Part shown: piece by piece, positions 43,486 to 53,136 of the stretch
Position numbering within the stretch: the stretch's first letter is position 1
Layout of the letters: the number at the start of each line of letters is the position of its first letter
NCBI RefSeq assembly: GCF_046054155.1
Contig: NZ_JBEQCT010000011.1
Coordinates: 1 to 64,000 of the forward strand
Reading direction: 5' to 3'
DNA: 64,000 nt
DNA from: Celerinatantimonas yamalensis
GTDB lineage: Bacteria > Pseudomonadota > Gammaproteobacteria > Enterobacterales > Celerinatantimonadaceae
Notes under the pieces: generated by a model
The model's input: only the letters and a program-made list of their open reading frames with translations
Told to the model about the DNA's origin: nothing
Databases searched by the model: none
Program-made: the position numbers and the translations under genes

Positions 43486-44322
43486 ATGAATCATATTCCA
43501 ACTTCTATCCAACTTGGGTCTGATCAGGCCCAAGCGTCATCTCAAGAATATTTTCAAGACGGACGCTACTATGCGACCAATCAGCCCTATCTTGAAACCT
43601 ATGAAGCGCTCGAAAACCCCACTCACGGTGCAGTTCTCATTTTTCCAGGCGGCGGGTTAAAAACATTAGCATGGGCCAATGAGGGCCAAGCCATCGCCAA
43701 ATGGGTCAACCAAGCGCTAAAACTCAGTGCCTTTGTGGTGCATTATCGACTAAGCCCTTATGTCTATCCGCTCCCCCAATATGACGCCCGTCAGGCGTTA
43801 CGCATTGTGCGTAGCTACGCCGACCAATGGCATCTAAATCCAAACGCCATTGGCGTGATGGGGTTTTCCATCGGGGGGCATCTAGCATTACAGTTAGCCA
43901 TCGCTCCGACGAGCATTCCTGAATCTGACGGTGAACTCTCCCATATAAGTGCGCGCCCAAACTGGGGGATCGTAGGCTATTCGGTGTCAACAATGAATAG
44001 CGATCTCGCTCATGAAAGCTCAACCACAACGTTATTCGGGGGGCAACCATCGCTGAAACAACAACAACTTTGTGATCTGCCTATGCAGATCGGTGCACAA
44101 ACACCGCCGCTGTTTATCTTCCACGAGTTAAATGATCCAGCTGTTCCAGCCGCGCAAAGCTTACGATTGATGCAACATCTCCACCCAGTCAGTCAAAACA
44201 GCGAACTACATATGTATCAAGGGGATAAACACGGGGTTGGCTTAGCTACGGATGAACCGGGAAATGTCCACACTTGGCCACTGGCAGCCCAGCAGTGGCT
44301 ACAAAACAATCGACTCATTTAA
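43486..44322 (+). CDS. Alpha/beta hydrolase, esterase/lipase-like
   Basis: A 278-aa hydrolase of the BD-FAE/carbohydrate esterase type. AVLIFPGGGLKTLAW is the oxyanion region (GGG), VMGFSIGGHLALQLA holds the nucleophile serine (GxSxGG), and the acid and base fall in FHELNDPAVPAAQ and GDKHGVGLA. No signal peptide, so it acts in the cytosol. Related proteins remove acetyl groups from sugars, but the substrate here is unknown. Monocistronic; the gap before it is about 180 bases. Confidence 0.75.
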   Translation: MNHIPTSIQLGSDQAQASSQEYFQDGRYYATNQPYLETYEALENPTHGAVLIFPGGGLKTLAWANEGQAIAKWVNQALKLSAFVVHYRLSPYVYPLPQYDARQALRIVRSYADQWHLNPNAIGVMGFSIGGHLALQLAIAPTSIPESDGELSHISARPNWGIVGYSVSTMNSDLAHESSTTTLFGGQPSLKQQQLCDLPMQIGAQTPPLFIFHELNDPAVPAAQSLRLMQHLHPVSQNSELHMYQGDKHGVGLATDEPGNVHTWPLAAQQWLQNNRLI

Positions 44323-44363
44323 TTTTTATTCACGCAGTGCCTGCAAACTTAAAGTCTGCAGGC

Positions 44364-44393
44364 ATAAAAAAGGGCCGACAGCGATCGACCCTT
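44364..44393 (-). terminator. Terminator of dsbA (possibly bidirectional)
   Basis: AAGGG-C-CGA pairs with TCG-A-CCCTT (one mismatch); on the minus strand it runs into six T residues, 22 bases after the dsbA stop. The convergent esterase gene may also use it. Confidence 0.75.
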
Positions 44394-44414
44394 AATATTG
44401 GCAATGCTGATTAA

Positions 44415-45023
44415 TTAATCTTTTTTATGAGCAAGATATTGAATTAATTCCATATATTCTTTAACCGAAGAGACGGAACTAGGATCGACTTGGTATTTGC
44501 CATTGACGATCACTGTCGGCACGCCTTGAATTTGATAATCTTGTGTATCTTTATTCATTTGAGCCACCATGCCATTGACCGCAAAGCTATCTTCGGCACT
44601 ATCAAACTCTTCAGCTGAAATCCCATTATCAACAAAAATTTTACGAATATCAGCGCGGCTTTGAATCGGTATATGCTTTACATGAATTGCATCAAAAAAA
44701 ACCTGCACCATTTTTTTTGAAACGCCCAGCAGTTCAGATGTCGCATAAGCGCGAACCATCTCTTCACCCATCGCCCCACCCAAAAAGGCAACATGTACGC
44801 GTTTAAACTGTACATCAGGCATACTGTTTTCGAGCTTCTCGATAATCGGTTCAAACGCAAAGCAATGGGGGCAATATAGCGAAAAAAACTCCATCACTTG
44901 CGGTTTTTCCGTCGCCTGCTGACGAACCACTGTATAATTCACACCTTCTTTAAAGGCTTGTGCCTGTGCAACCATCGGCAGCAAGGCTATAACAAAAACA
45001 AAGGCAAAAAACTTCTTGAGCAT
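44415..45023 (-). CDS. dsbA: Periplasmic thiol:disulfide oxidase DsbA
   Basis: A 202-aa thioredoxin-fold protein. The N-terminal signal peptide is KKFFAFVFVIALLPMVAQA, mature from about QAFKEGVNY. The active site is FFSLYCPHCFAFEP (CPHC), and the cis-Pro loop is QGVPTVIVNGKYQVD. DsbA introduces disulfides into exported proteins and is reoxidised by DsbB. A GTG codon one triplet earlier could also start it. It is the last gene of the yihD-srkA-dsbA group, the same arrangement as in E. coli, where Cpx controls this operon. Confidence 0.95.
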   Translation of the reverse strand: MLKKFFAFVFVIALLPMVAQAQAFKEGVNYTVVRQQATEKPQVMEFFSLYCPHCFAFEPIIEKLENSMPDVQFKRVHVAFLGGAMGEEMVRAYATSELLGVSKKMVQVFFDAIHVKHIPIQSRADIRKIFVDNGISAEEFDSAEDSFAVNGMVAQMNKDTQDYQIQGVPTVIVNGKYQVDPSSVSSVKEYMELIQYLAHKKD

Positions 45024-45120
45024 CACATCGAGTTCCGGTCATTTATGGCTTATTTAGCTTACGAGGTTATATAAATCAAATCAAACAAAATACTTAGCTC
45101 ATGGGCCAATCGGCCCATTC

Positions 45121-46092
45121 TTAATAGAGTACCAATGACAGCGGAGGTTCATACAAAGCTGACAATTGCTCTTTCAATGCCAAGATCTGATTTTGCCAAT
45201 ATTGCTGACTGTTAAACCATGGGAAGGCGCGGCGAAAAGCCCCATCTTGCCAACGTCGTGCCAACCAGCCCATATAATGAATCATCCGCATTGCCCGCAA
45301 GGGTTCAATAAACTTAAGCTCTTGGACCGATAAGGAGGCAAAGGAATCGTAGCCTTCGAGTAACGTTTCCAATTGGATCTGCTGCTCAGCGCGATCACCA
45401 TTTAACAACATCCACAGATCCTGGATAGCAGGACCCATCCGCGCATCATCTAAATCGACCAACTGCGGGCCATCCCGCCAAAGAATATTCCCCGGATGAC
45501 AGTCCCCATGCAGACGAATCGCCTGCGTGTGTGGCTGATATTGCGCGATAATCTGTGCGCTCACTTGATCAGCAATCGCAAAAAAAGCTTCCTGTAAATT
45601 TTCTGGTAACCACGTCCTGAGCACCCCGAGAGGTTGCGTCACAAACTCATCGATAGAGATAGTCGGGCGCGCAACAAAAGGATATTTGGCTCCTATTTGG
45701 TGGGCTCGACCTAAATACTGGCCCACATGGGCGAGTTGATCGAGGTTATCCACCTCAAATTGGCGTCCCCCAACACTTGGGAATAAGGCGAAACGCATAT
45801 CCTGCCAAGAAAGCAAGGTTTGGCCATGAAAGGAGAGCGGCGCAACGACTGGAATATCCGCTTCTTGCAACTCTAAGCTAAATTGATGGTCTTCTAAAAT
45901 TTGTGCATCACTCCAGCGCTGCGGGCGATAAAACTTCACCACATATCGTACTCGGTCGCTGGCTTGAAATTGATAGACACGGTTTTCATAGCTATTAAGG
46001 GCGAGTAACCCTGTTTCAGGAAAGATCCCAACCGATTCTAAAGCATCCAACTGACAGTCTGGTGTCAAGTTAGAGAAATCAAAGTTCGCCAT
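45121..46092 (-). CDS. srkA: Stress response kinase A
   Basis: A 323-aa cytoplasmic kinase of the APH/choline-kinase fold, the YihE/RdoA family. IRLHGDCHPGNILWRDGPQLVDLDDARMGPAIQDLWMLL holds the catalytic loop (Asp, Asn) and the metal-binding Asp motif. The N-terminal lobe has RVYQF and YVVKFYRPQRW. It counters cell death under stress through the MazEF pathway in E. coli. The gene order with dsbA is conserved. It lies about 56 bases downstream of yihD. Confidence 0.92.
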   Translation of the reverse strand: MANFDFSNLTPDCQLDALESVGIFPETGLLALNSYENRVYQFQASDRVRYVVKFYRPQRWSDAQILEDHQFSLELQEADIPVVAPLSFHGQTLLSWQDMRFALFPSVGGRQFEVDNLDQLAHVGQYLGRAHQIGAKYPFVARPTISIDEFVTQPLGVLRTWLPENLQEAFFAIADQVSAQIIAQYQPHTQAIRLHGDCHPGNILWRDGPQLVDLDDARMGPAIQDLWMLLNGDRAEQQIQLETLLEGYDSFASLSVQELKFIEPLRAMRMIHYMGWLARRWQDGAFRRAFPWFNSQQYWQNQILALKEQLSALYEPPLSLVLY

Positions 46093-46148
46093 ATATTACT
46101 CTGTGGGTCCACCGAGCCCCCATCATAGCAAATTAGCTCTTTTAGCGG

Positions 46149-46415
46149 TTATTTTAATATGCCGCGCGCTTTTAAAATAGCGGTTTTAAAATCGTCTTCA
46201 TAGTCTTTCTTAAGCCCTGGGATCACCTCACCTTTGCCTGTTTGTTGCATTTTTAAATGATAAATCAGCGTATCATCAGTCAATTGCTCTAATGATTCGG
46301 AAAACCCCGCCTCACTCGCTAACTTAGCTAGCATTTGCGTCAAATTAAGCTCTTGATGTTGCAGCCAAATCGGGGTTAGTAGCTCAATTAGTTCTTCAAT
46401 ACGATGACATTGCAT
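46149..46415 (-). CDS. yihD: YihD family protein
   Basis: An 88-aa cytosolic protein of unknown function, DUF1040. MQCHRIEELIELLTPIWLQ corresponds to MKCKRLNEVIELLQPAW in E. coli, and TLIYHLKMQQTGKGEVIPGLKKDYEDDFKTAILKARGILK is nearly the same as the enteric C-terminus. The start at 46415 is taken because AAGGAG is 6 bases upstream and because the long upstream extension has no match. The in-frame ATG immediately before it is a possible alternative. Confidence 0.92.
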   Translation of the reverse strand: MQCHRIEELIELLTPIWLQHQELNLTQMLAKLASEAGFSESLEQLTDDTLIYHLKMQQTGKGEVIPGLKKDYEDDFKTAILKARGILK

Positions 46416-46740
46416 CATTTTCTCCTTGATATTCACTAGATTTATTTTCATTACAAAGTGTAGGGAATAGTCAACAGCGGCGCAATCAATTCTCTGCACC
46501 ACTCACTTAATCGCGCAATTTATGCCGCATTCGTTGTCAGTAACGCCCGCTATCGTGCGGCCATGCCATAATGATGATTTCTCACAATGCTGCAAAAGCA
46601 TTCACGGTTGTGATAATTTGACGTAAACTGGTCAACTGCCAATGTGGCGAGCCATCAGAGTGTTTATCCTTACAAGTTAGAAGCTTTATGGGTAACGATA
46701 AGCAGTCTGAATTCAATTCACCATTATCTGGACAAAAAAT

Positions 46741-48393
46741 ATGTTAGAAAAAATCAATCCAACTGAAACGTCTGCGTGGCAGGCACTGCAAGCTCATTAT
46801 GAGGCGATCAAGGATACGGATCTCAAAGCACTTTTTGCAGTTGATCCCAACCGCTTTGATAAATTTACCGCCAGCTTTAACGACCAGATCCTACTGGACT
46901 ATTCGAAAAACCTGATCACCGATGAAACCCTTAGCCAACTGTTCAAGCTGGCTGAACAATGCCAGCTCAAACAAGCCACACAAGCGATGTTTTCCGGTGA
47001 AAAAATCAATATAACCGAAGACCGTGCCGTCCTGCATACGGCGCTGCGTAACCGCAGCAATACACCTATTTTAGTCGATGGCGAAGATGTAATGCCCAAA
47101 GTCAACGCCGTGTTGGCTAAAATGCGCGCATTTTGTCAAAAGATCCACAGCGGCGAATGGACGGGTTACACGGGCAAAGCGATCACCAGTATCGTCAATA
47201 TCGGCATCGGCGGCTCAGATCTAGGCCCGGTGATGATTACCGAAGCGCTTAAACCGTATAAAAAAGCCAATATTGAAAGTTATTTTGTTTCAAACGTTGA
47301 TGGCACACACATTGCCGAAACACTCAAACAACTCGACCCTGAAACCACGCTGTTTTTAGTTGCCTCAAAAACCTTTACCACCCAAGAAACCATGACCAAT
47401 GCGCACAGCGCCCGTGACTGGTTTTTACAAAGCGCGCACGATGAAGCCTTTGTTGCGAAGCACTTTGCCGCGCTGTCAACCAATAGCACGGCTGTCGCTG
47501 CATTTGGCATTGATACCGACAACATGTTCGAATTCTGGGATTGGGTCGGCGGTCGTTATTCATCTTGGTCTGCCATTGGCTTATCCATTGCATTGAACAT
47601 TGGCTTTGACAACTTTGAGGAGTTACTCGCCGGGGCTCATGATATGGATCAGCATTTTGTCAACACCCCAATTGAGCAAAATTTACCTGCGCTGCTTGGC
47701 CTGATTGGTATTTGGTACAACAATTTCTTTGGCGCGCAAACCGTAGCCATCTTACCTTATGACCAATACATGCATCGCTTCCCAGCCTACTTCCAGCAAG
47801 GCGATATGGAGTCTAACGGTAAGTATGTGGATCGCAATGGCAATCCGGTTGACTACCAAACGGGCCCAATCATTTGGGGTGAGCCAGGTACCAATGGTCA
47901 GCACGCTTTCTATCAGTTGATCCATCAAGGCACTAAAATGGTTCCAGCTGATTTTATCGCGCCAGCCAAAACACATAATCCACTCTCGGATCACCACGAG
48001 AAGCTATTGTCTAACTTCTTTGCTCAGACAGAAGCGCTTGCCTTTGGCAAAGATGCTGACACCGTTCGATCAGAGTTTCTCGCGCAAGGTAAGTCAGCCG
48101 AAGACGTCGCACAGTTAGTGCCTTTTAAAGTATTTGAAGGGAACCGTCCAACTAACTCAATATTACTGAAAAAAATCACACCGCGCTCCCTTGGTGCACT
48201 GATTGCGATGTATGAGCATAAGATCTTTGTTCAAGGGGTGATCTGGAATATCTGCACCTTTGACCAATGGGGTGTTGAGTTGGGTAAACAGCTAGCCAAC
48301 AACATTCTGCCAGAGCTTGGTGATGACGCAACTGTAACCGGCCATGACAGCTCAACCAATGGCTTGATCAATACCTTTAAAAAATGGCGTTAA
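46741..48393 (+). CDS. pgi: Glucose-6-phosphate isomerase
   Basis: A 550-aa enzyme that interconverts glucose-6-phosphate and fructose-6-phosphate in glycolysis. IVNIGIGGSDLGPVMITEAL binds the phosphate, TTQETMTNAHSAR and EFWDWVGGRYSSWSAIG are conserved blocks, GEPGTNGQHAFYQLIHQGTKMVPADF contains the catalytic His/Glu region, and the end is QLANNILPELG then STNGLINTFKKWR. Length and N-terminus (MLEKINPTETSAWQAL) are of Vibrio type. The promoter should lie in the 238 bases upstream. Monocistronic. Confidence 0.96.
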   Translation: MLEKINPTETSAWQALQAHYEAIKDTDLKALFAVDPNRFDKFTASFNDQILLDYSKNLITDETLSQLFKLAEQCQLKQATQAMFSGEKINITEDRAVLHTALRNRSNTPILVDGEDVMPKVNAVLAKMRAFCQKIHSGEWTGYTGKAITSIVNIGIGGSDLGPVMITEALKPYKKANIESYFVSNVDGTHIAETLKQLDPETTLFLVASKTFTTQETMTNAHSARDWFLQSAHDEAFVAKHFAALSTNSTAVAAFGIDTDNMFEFWDWVGGRYSSWSAIGLSIALNIGFDNFEELLAGAHDMDQHFVNTPIEQNLPALLGLIGIWYNNFFGAQTVAILPYDQYMHRFPAYFQQGDMESNGKYVDRNGNPVDYQTGPIIWGEPGTNGQHAFYQLIHQGTKMVPADFIAPAKTHNPLSDHHEKLLSNFFAQTEALAFGKDADTVRSEFLAQGKSAEDVAQLVPFKVFEGNRPTNSILLKKITPRSLGALIAMYEHKIFVQGVIWNICTFDQWGVELGKQLANNILPELGDDATVTGHDSSTNGLINTFKKWR

Positions 48394-48422
48394 GTGACAG
48401 ATTGGAACCCTAGTCACAGCTC

Positions 48423-48448
48423 AGCGGTGATAGCGTCGTATCGCCGCT
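48423..48448 (+). terminator. Possible terminator hairpin after pgi
   Basis: AGCGG-T-GATA pairs with TATC-G-CCGCT around a six-base loop, 30 bases past the pgi stop. The mispaired T/G would still pair as a wobble in RNA. No T-tract follows, so termination is uncertain. Confidence 0.4.
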
Positions 48449-48533
48449 AAGTAAGCTCTAAGACAACTTAGATCCTTATCGCAACTGGGTTATCTACACT
48501 CTTGAAAGTTCTTCACGATCCTAAGGCCATGCC

Positions 48534-50873
48534 ATGACCCAAAGCCAAGGTTTATTACTCAACCGCGCTAGTTATGACAGCCAAAAGCAAGCGGTCATTG
48601 AGCTGTGGGTCGCCACAGTAGATGGGCCCGTAAGACTGTGGGTTGACAACCAACAGCCGCTATTTTTTATCGATACAGCCAGCTTACCCGCAGTCAAACA
48701 GGCATTAGCCGCACTCTCTTATCAAGCCAAAGCGCTAGCGCATACCACCTTTAGTCAGCAACCAGTGAGCGCCCTGTATTTTAGCAACTTGGATCACTAC
48801 TACCGAGGGCGAGAACTGTTGGATCGCGCGCTCATCAATCACTATGAAGCGGATATCCGCCTACATGAACGTTATCTTATGGAGCGCTTTGCCTATGGCA
48901 TGGTCACATTTACCGGGCAAGCAGACGCCAAAGCAGGATACACCGAATATCGACAGGTTAAACTACGCGGCATAGACGCGCCGTTACCTCCATTAAAGCA
49001 GCTCTCTTTTGATTTAGAGTGCTCTCGCCATGGCGAACTTTACAGCATCGGTTTCACCGGTTGCGGGCAATCACTGGTTTTGATGATCGGTAGCGAGCAG
49101 CTCTCAGATGAAACGCCCACTGAATGGGTTACCAATGAAGCGATGTTAATCCAGCGGTTTATCGACTGGGTGCAGTATCTCGACCCTGATCTATTGATCG
49201 GCTGGAATGTGGTGCAGTTTGACTGTCGACTACTCGTTGAGCGAGCTAAGCGCCACCATGTACAGTTGCGCTTAGGTCGTGGACAGAGCTTAGCCCGTTG
49301 GCGCGAGCCCACCACGACTCGCCAAGGGATCATTACGATACCGGGACGGGTCGTCATTGATGGCATTGATGCATTAAAAACAGCCACCTACCAGTTTGAT
49401 AGCTTCAGCTTGGAGTTTGTCGCGCAAAATCTACTTGGCCGCGGCAAACTCACCGACAATAGTGAGCAACGCTTAGCCGAAATTGAGCATAATTTTCGCG
49501 CTAACAAGCCTGCCCTAGCCGCCTATAACTTGGCTGATTGTCAGTTGGTCGAAGATATTTTTCAGCAGACCCAGATCATCGATTTTCTCGCTCTGCGCAG
49601 CCAATTGACCGGTTTGGAATTCGATCGCTCAGGGGGCAGTGTTGCCGCATTTAGCAATGTCTATCTACCCAAACTGCATCGCGCGCACTACATCGCCCCG
49701 AATCTACCTGCGGGAGGCGGCCTTGCCAGCCCAGGCGGATATGTGATGGACTCCAAGCCCGGATTATATCGCAACGTGTTAGTGCTTGATTTTAAAAGCC
49801 TATATCCCTCGATTATTCGCACCTTTAAAATTGACCCGATGGGCTTAATCGAAGGATTGGCCCACCCTGATGACGCCATTGATGGTTTTTTGGGGGCCAA
49901 ATTCTCTCGCACTGAGCATTTTCTACCCGCGATCATCGATCAACTCTGGCAACAGCGTGATGTTGCCAAACGCCACCACGATAGCGCTCGCTCACAGGCG
50001 ATTAAGATCTTAATGAACAGCTTTTATGGAGTACTCGGCTCGGGAGGCTGTCGCTTCTACGATCAACGTCTGGCAAGTTCCATTACCATGCGGGGTCAGC
50101 AGATTTTACAACAAACCGCGCAATGGCTCACCGAAGAGGGCTGCGGCGTGATCTATGGCGATACGGATTCTATTTTTGTTTTGGTGGGCGATGCGCTTAA
50201 TGACCACCAAGCGAACGCGCGCGGGCAAACGTTGGCGGCAACCATCAACCAAAAATGGCAAGAAACCATTACCTATGAATACCAACTCGATTGTGCCTTA
50301 GAGCTTGAGTTTGAAACTCACTACCAACGCTTTCATATGCCCACTATCCGCGGCTCACTGGCTGGTAGTAAAAAGCGTTATGCCGGCTTAACCTGCGATG
50401 GCAAACTGATCTTTAAAGGGCTGGAAACAGTGCGTAGTGATTGGACTGAACTGGCCAAAATATTTCAAACCGAGCTTTATCGATTAGTTTTTGCCGACCA
50501 AGATCCCAGCACGATGATTCTAGATACAGTCGAGAGCACCCAACGCGGTGAACATGATGAGCAATTAGTCTATCGCAAGCGCCTACGCCGAGATTTAGCC
50601 GACTACACGAAGAATATCCCCCCTCAAGTGCGCGCTGCGAGAGATGCTGATGCACGCAGCCAAGCCCTAGGCAAGCCGCAGCGCTATCAAAACAAAGGCT
50701 GGATTCGCTATCTGATTACTTTAAATGGCCCGCAAGCGCTGGAATATCAAGATAGCCCCCCCGATTATCAGCACTATATCGACAAACAGCTCAAACCAGT
50801 TGCCGATGCTATCTTACCGCTGTTGGGGTTTGATTTTGACGCCATCATCAGTGCTCAATTAGGCTTGTTTTAA
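48534..50873 (+). CDS. polB: DNA polymerase II
   Basis: A 779-aa family B polymerase (E. coli 783 aa), used in SOS repair and replication restart. The 3'-5' exonuclease begins at LSFDLECSRHGELYSIGF, with NVVQFDCRLL as the Exo II region. The polymerase palm has VLDFKSLYPSIIRTF (motif A), KILMNSFYGVLGS (motif B) and GVIYGDTDSIFVLVG (motif C), with KKRYAGL in the DNA-binding thumb. All catalytic aspartates are present. I see no clear LexA box just upstream, though the 140-base gap is short. Confidence 0.95.
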   Translation: MTQSQGLLLNRASYDSQKQAVIELWVATVDGPVRLWVDNQQPLFFIDTASLPAVKQALAALSYQAKALAHTTFSQQPVSALYFSNLDHYYRGRELLDRALINHYEADIRLHERYLMERFAYGMVTFTGQADAKAGYTEYRQVKLRGIDAPLPPLKQLSFDLECSRHGELYSIGFTGCGQSLVLMIGSEQLSDETPTEWVTNEAMLIQRFIDWVQYLDPDLLIGWNVVQFDCRLLVERAKRHHVQLRLGRGQSLARWREPTTTRQGIITIPGRVVIDGIDALKTATYQFDSFSLEFVAQNLLGRGKLTDNSEQRLAEIEHNFRANKPALAAYNLADCQLVEDIFQQTQIIDFLALRSQLTGLEFDRSGGSVAAFSNVYLPKLHRAHYIAPNLPAGGGLASPGGYVMDSKPGLYRNVLVLDFKSLYPSIIRTFKIDPMGLIEGLAHPDDAIDGFLGAKFSRTEHFLPAIIDQLWQQRDVAKRHHDSARSQAIKILMNSFYGVLGSGGCRFYDQRLASSITMRGQQILQQTAQWLTEEGCGVIYGDTDSIFVLVGDALNDHQANARGQTLAATINQKWQETITYEYQLDCALELEFETHYQRFHMPTIRGSLAGSKKRYAGLTCDGKLIFKGLETVRSDWTELAKIFQTELYRLVFADQDPSTMILDTVESTQRGEHDEQLVYRKRLRRDLADYTKNIPPQVRAARDADARSQALGKPQRYQNKGWIRYLITLNGPQALEYQDSPPDYQHYIDKQLKPVADAILPLLGFDFDAIISAQLGLF

Positions 50874-51207
50874 CACCGTCCATTTACAGTATCTCTCACC
50901 TTTAGTCGCGACATTCCATACATGAGCACGGCCCAAGGCGGCGGTTGCATGGACACGGGTTTAAAGGTGTACTCGCGTTTTTGATTCTTTTTCAAGCAAA
51001 AGTAGCCATCACCTCTTGACCCAAAAACCGATCGAAAAACTCAATTCAAGAATAATACTTGTGTATAAACAGCAACGTACTGATGTATAAAATATCCCGA
51101 CCATGACGATTTAAGTCACCGGATAAAAGATTCGCTGACAGCGTGCGATTAAATCACGATAATAGATGGAGATATTCATTTTTCACCCCAATTTAAGGAT
51201 ACACCTT
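50874..51207. other. Intergenic region between polB and dbpA
   Basis: About 330 bases without a credible gene. Two TGTATAAA direct repeats (around 51061 and 51083) lie in an AT-rich stretch that may serve as promoter elements for dbpA. The leader to the TTG start is long. Confidence 0.45.
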
Positions 51208-52590
51208 TTGAGTCAAACGTCTTTTGCCACATTACCTTTAAAACCAGAACTGATTGCAACGCTTGATGCGTTAGGCTACACCCAGATGACTCCCATTCAG
51301 GCGCTGAGTTTGCCAATCATTTTAGCCGGCCAAGATGTGATTGGCCAAGGCAAGACAGGTTCAGGCAAAACGGCTGCTTTTGGCCTTGGGGTATTATCAA
51401 ATTTAGATGTGGCGCGCTTTCGCGTGCAAGCATTAATCTTATGTCCCACCCGTGAGCTCGCAGACCAAGTTGCCAGTGATATCCGCACACTAGCCCGCGG
51501 TATTCACAATATTAAGGTGCTCACATTATGTGGTGGCAGCCCCATGGGGCCACAGATTGGTTCGCTCGAACACGGGGCGCATATTTTAGTCGGAACACCT
51601 GGACGCGTGTTAGATCACCTTGAAAAAAGTCGTATTGATCTGACTGAACTGAACACATTTGTACTTGATGAAGCGGACCGTATGCTGGAGATGGGTTTTC
51701 AAGAAGCGCTCGATGCCATTGTCAGCCATGCCCCAGCGATCCGCCAAACCTTACTATTTAGCGCAACCTTTCCACCCAAAATTCAAGCGATTGCAGACCA
51801 CATCATGCAAAAACCACAATTGATCCAAGTGGAGTCAAGCGATGATGTTAGCCAGATTGAACAGCATTTTTTCCATATCGAAGATGAATTAGCTCGGCTT
51901 GAAGCGATTGAGCAACTGATGTATGTCCATCAACCTGAATCTGCAGTGATCTTTTGCAACACAAAAAGGGCTGTCAAAGAGGTGGCGCAAGCCCTCAAAG
52001 AACACCGCTTTAGCGTCGTAGCACTGCATGGTGACCTAGAGCAACGCGATCGGGATCAAGCCCTCTTGCAGTTTGCTAATAAGAGTATCTCAATATTAGT
52101 CGCCACCGATGTGGCAGCGCGCGGTCTTGACATCGACCAGCTCGATGCTGTCTTTAACTTTGAGCTCTCCCCTGACCCCCAAGTACATGTGCATCGCATC
52201 GGACGCACCGGCCGAGCGGGCAATCAAGGGCAAGCCTTTAGCTTCTTCTCAGACAGTGAACGTTATCGCTTAGCGCAAATTGAAGATGAGTTACCTACGC
52301 CCATTGAGATTGAAGAATTGCCGGCACTCAATAGCCGGCCACAAGCGTATCAAGCTCAAATGGTCACGCTGCAAATTGATGGCGGCAAAAAACAAAAAAT
52401 TCGCCCGGGCGATATCTTAGGCGCGTTAACCAGCCATAGCGACATTAGTGCCCAAGAGGTGGGAAAAATAAATGTGTTGGCGATGCGCGCTTATGTCGCG
52501 GTTAATCAACGGGTCGCCAAACAGGCGCTGAACACACTAGAATCCGGCAAAATCAAAGGCCGTCAATTTAGAGCCCGTTTATTAAAATAG
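51208..52590 (+). CDS. dbpA: ATP-dependent RNA helicase DbpA
   Basis: A 460-aa DEAD-box helicase that acts in 50S ribosome assembly through helix 92 of 23S rRNA. QGKTGSGKTAAFGLG is the P-loop, CPTRELADQVA is Ia, VLDEADRMLEMGF is the DEAD box, FSATFPPK is motif III, and VATDVAARGLDI and HRIGRTGRAG are V and VI. The C-terminal domain has the DbpA-specific IDGGKKQKIRPGDILGALT and VYVAVNQRVA-type end (AYVAVNQRVA here). The ATG at 51166 lacks a ribosome site, whereas the TTG at 51208 has AAGGA 8 bases before it and gives a normal DbpA N-terminus. Confidence 0.92.
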   Translation: MSQTSFATLPLKPELIATLDALGYTQMTPIQALSLPIILAGQDVIGQGKTGSGKTAAFGLGVLSNLDVARFRVQALILCPTRELADQVASDIRTLARGIHNIKVLTLCGGSPMGPQIGSLEHGAHILVGTPGRVLDHLEKSRIDLTELNTFVLDEADRMLEMGFQEALDAIVSHAPAIRQTLLFSATFPPKIQAIADHIMQKPQLIQVESSDDVSQIEQHFFHIEDELARLEAIEQLMYVHQPESAVIFCNTKRAVKEVAQALKEHRFSVVALHGDLEQRDRDQALLQFANKSISILVATDVAARGLDIDQLDAVFNFELSPDPQVHVHRIGRTGRAGNQGQAFSFFSDSERYRLAQIEDELPTPIEIEELPALNSRPQAYQAQMVTLQIDGGKKQKIRPGDILGALTSHSDISAQEVGKINVLAMRAYVAVNQRVAKQALNTLESGKIKGRQFRARLLK

Positions 52591-52597
52591 GCTGAAG

Positions 52598-52648
52598 CGC
52601 CTCTTGCTCTTATCAATGTATGATCGACGATAAAAGAGGCGTCATTTT
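52598..52648 (+). terminator. Terminator of dbpA
   Basis: CGCCTCTT (52598-52605) pairs with AAGAGGCG (52634-52641), extended by TTATC/GATAA inside, and is followed by TCATTTTAT. Confidence 0.7.
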
Positions 52649-52673
52649 ATACACATCGCAATAGAGGACTCCG

Positions 52674-53118
52674 ATGAGCATCAGTTGCCGAATTTTAACC
52701 GTGCAAGATAACCCGTCATACCGAGCGTTAAGGCTTGAAAGTCTGCGCTGCCACCCTGAAAACTACGGTTCTGATTATCATCAAGAACGCGCAAAACAGT
52801 GTCCAAAATATGATGCTTGGCGCCTTTTCTGACCAGCAGCTGATTGGCCTGTGCGGCTTAATATCGTTCGAGCATCATCAAGTAAAACTGGTTCAAATGT
52901 ACGTCAAATCGTCACATCAAGGCCAAAGCGTTGGCAAGAAACTTTTAAATATGGCGAAACAGTGTTTAAAGCAGCTTGATGCTGACACCTTATGCTTAGG
53001 CGTTTATCCGCACAATACCTCGGCCTTAAGCCTCTATGAAAAACAAGGATTTACACAAGTGGGGCACGGCAATGGTGAAATCATGATGCGATATCATCGC
53101 CCCACCAGCCCCATTTAA
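52674..53118 (+). pseudogene. GNAT acetyltransferase broken by a frameshift/deletion
   Basis: An ATG at 52674 with AGAGGA 5 bases upstream opens a frame that reads SYRALRLESLRCHPENYGS, the N-terminal helix pattern of GNAT enzymes, but ends at a TGA at 52830-52832. The rest of the domain continues in the next frame from about residue AFSDQQLIGLCGL, through QMYVKSSHQGQSVGKKLLNMAKQ (acetyl-CoA binding), to LSLYEKQGFTQVGHG and the stop at 53118. The segment usually found between the two halves (about 10-15 residues) is missing, so a deletion not divisible by three is the likely cause. Programmed frameshifting is a less likely explanation. Confidence 0.72.
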
Positions 53119-53136
53119 ACTGGCAGGGCGATTAAC

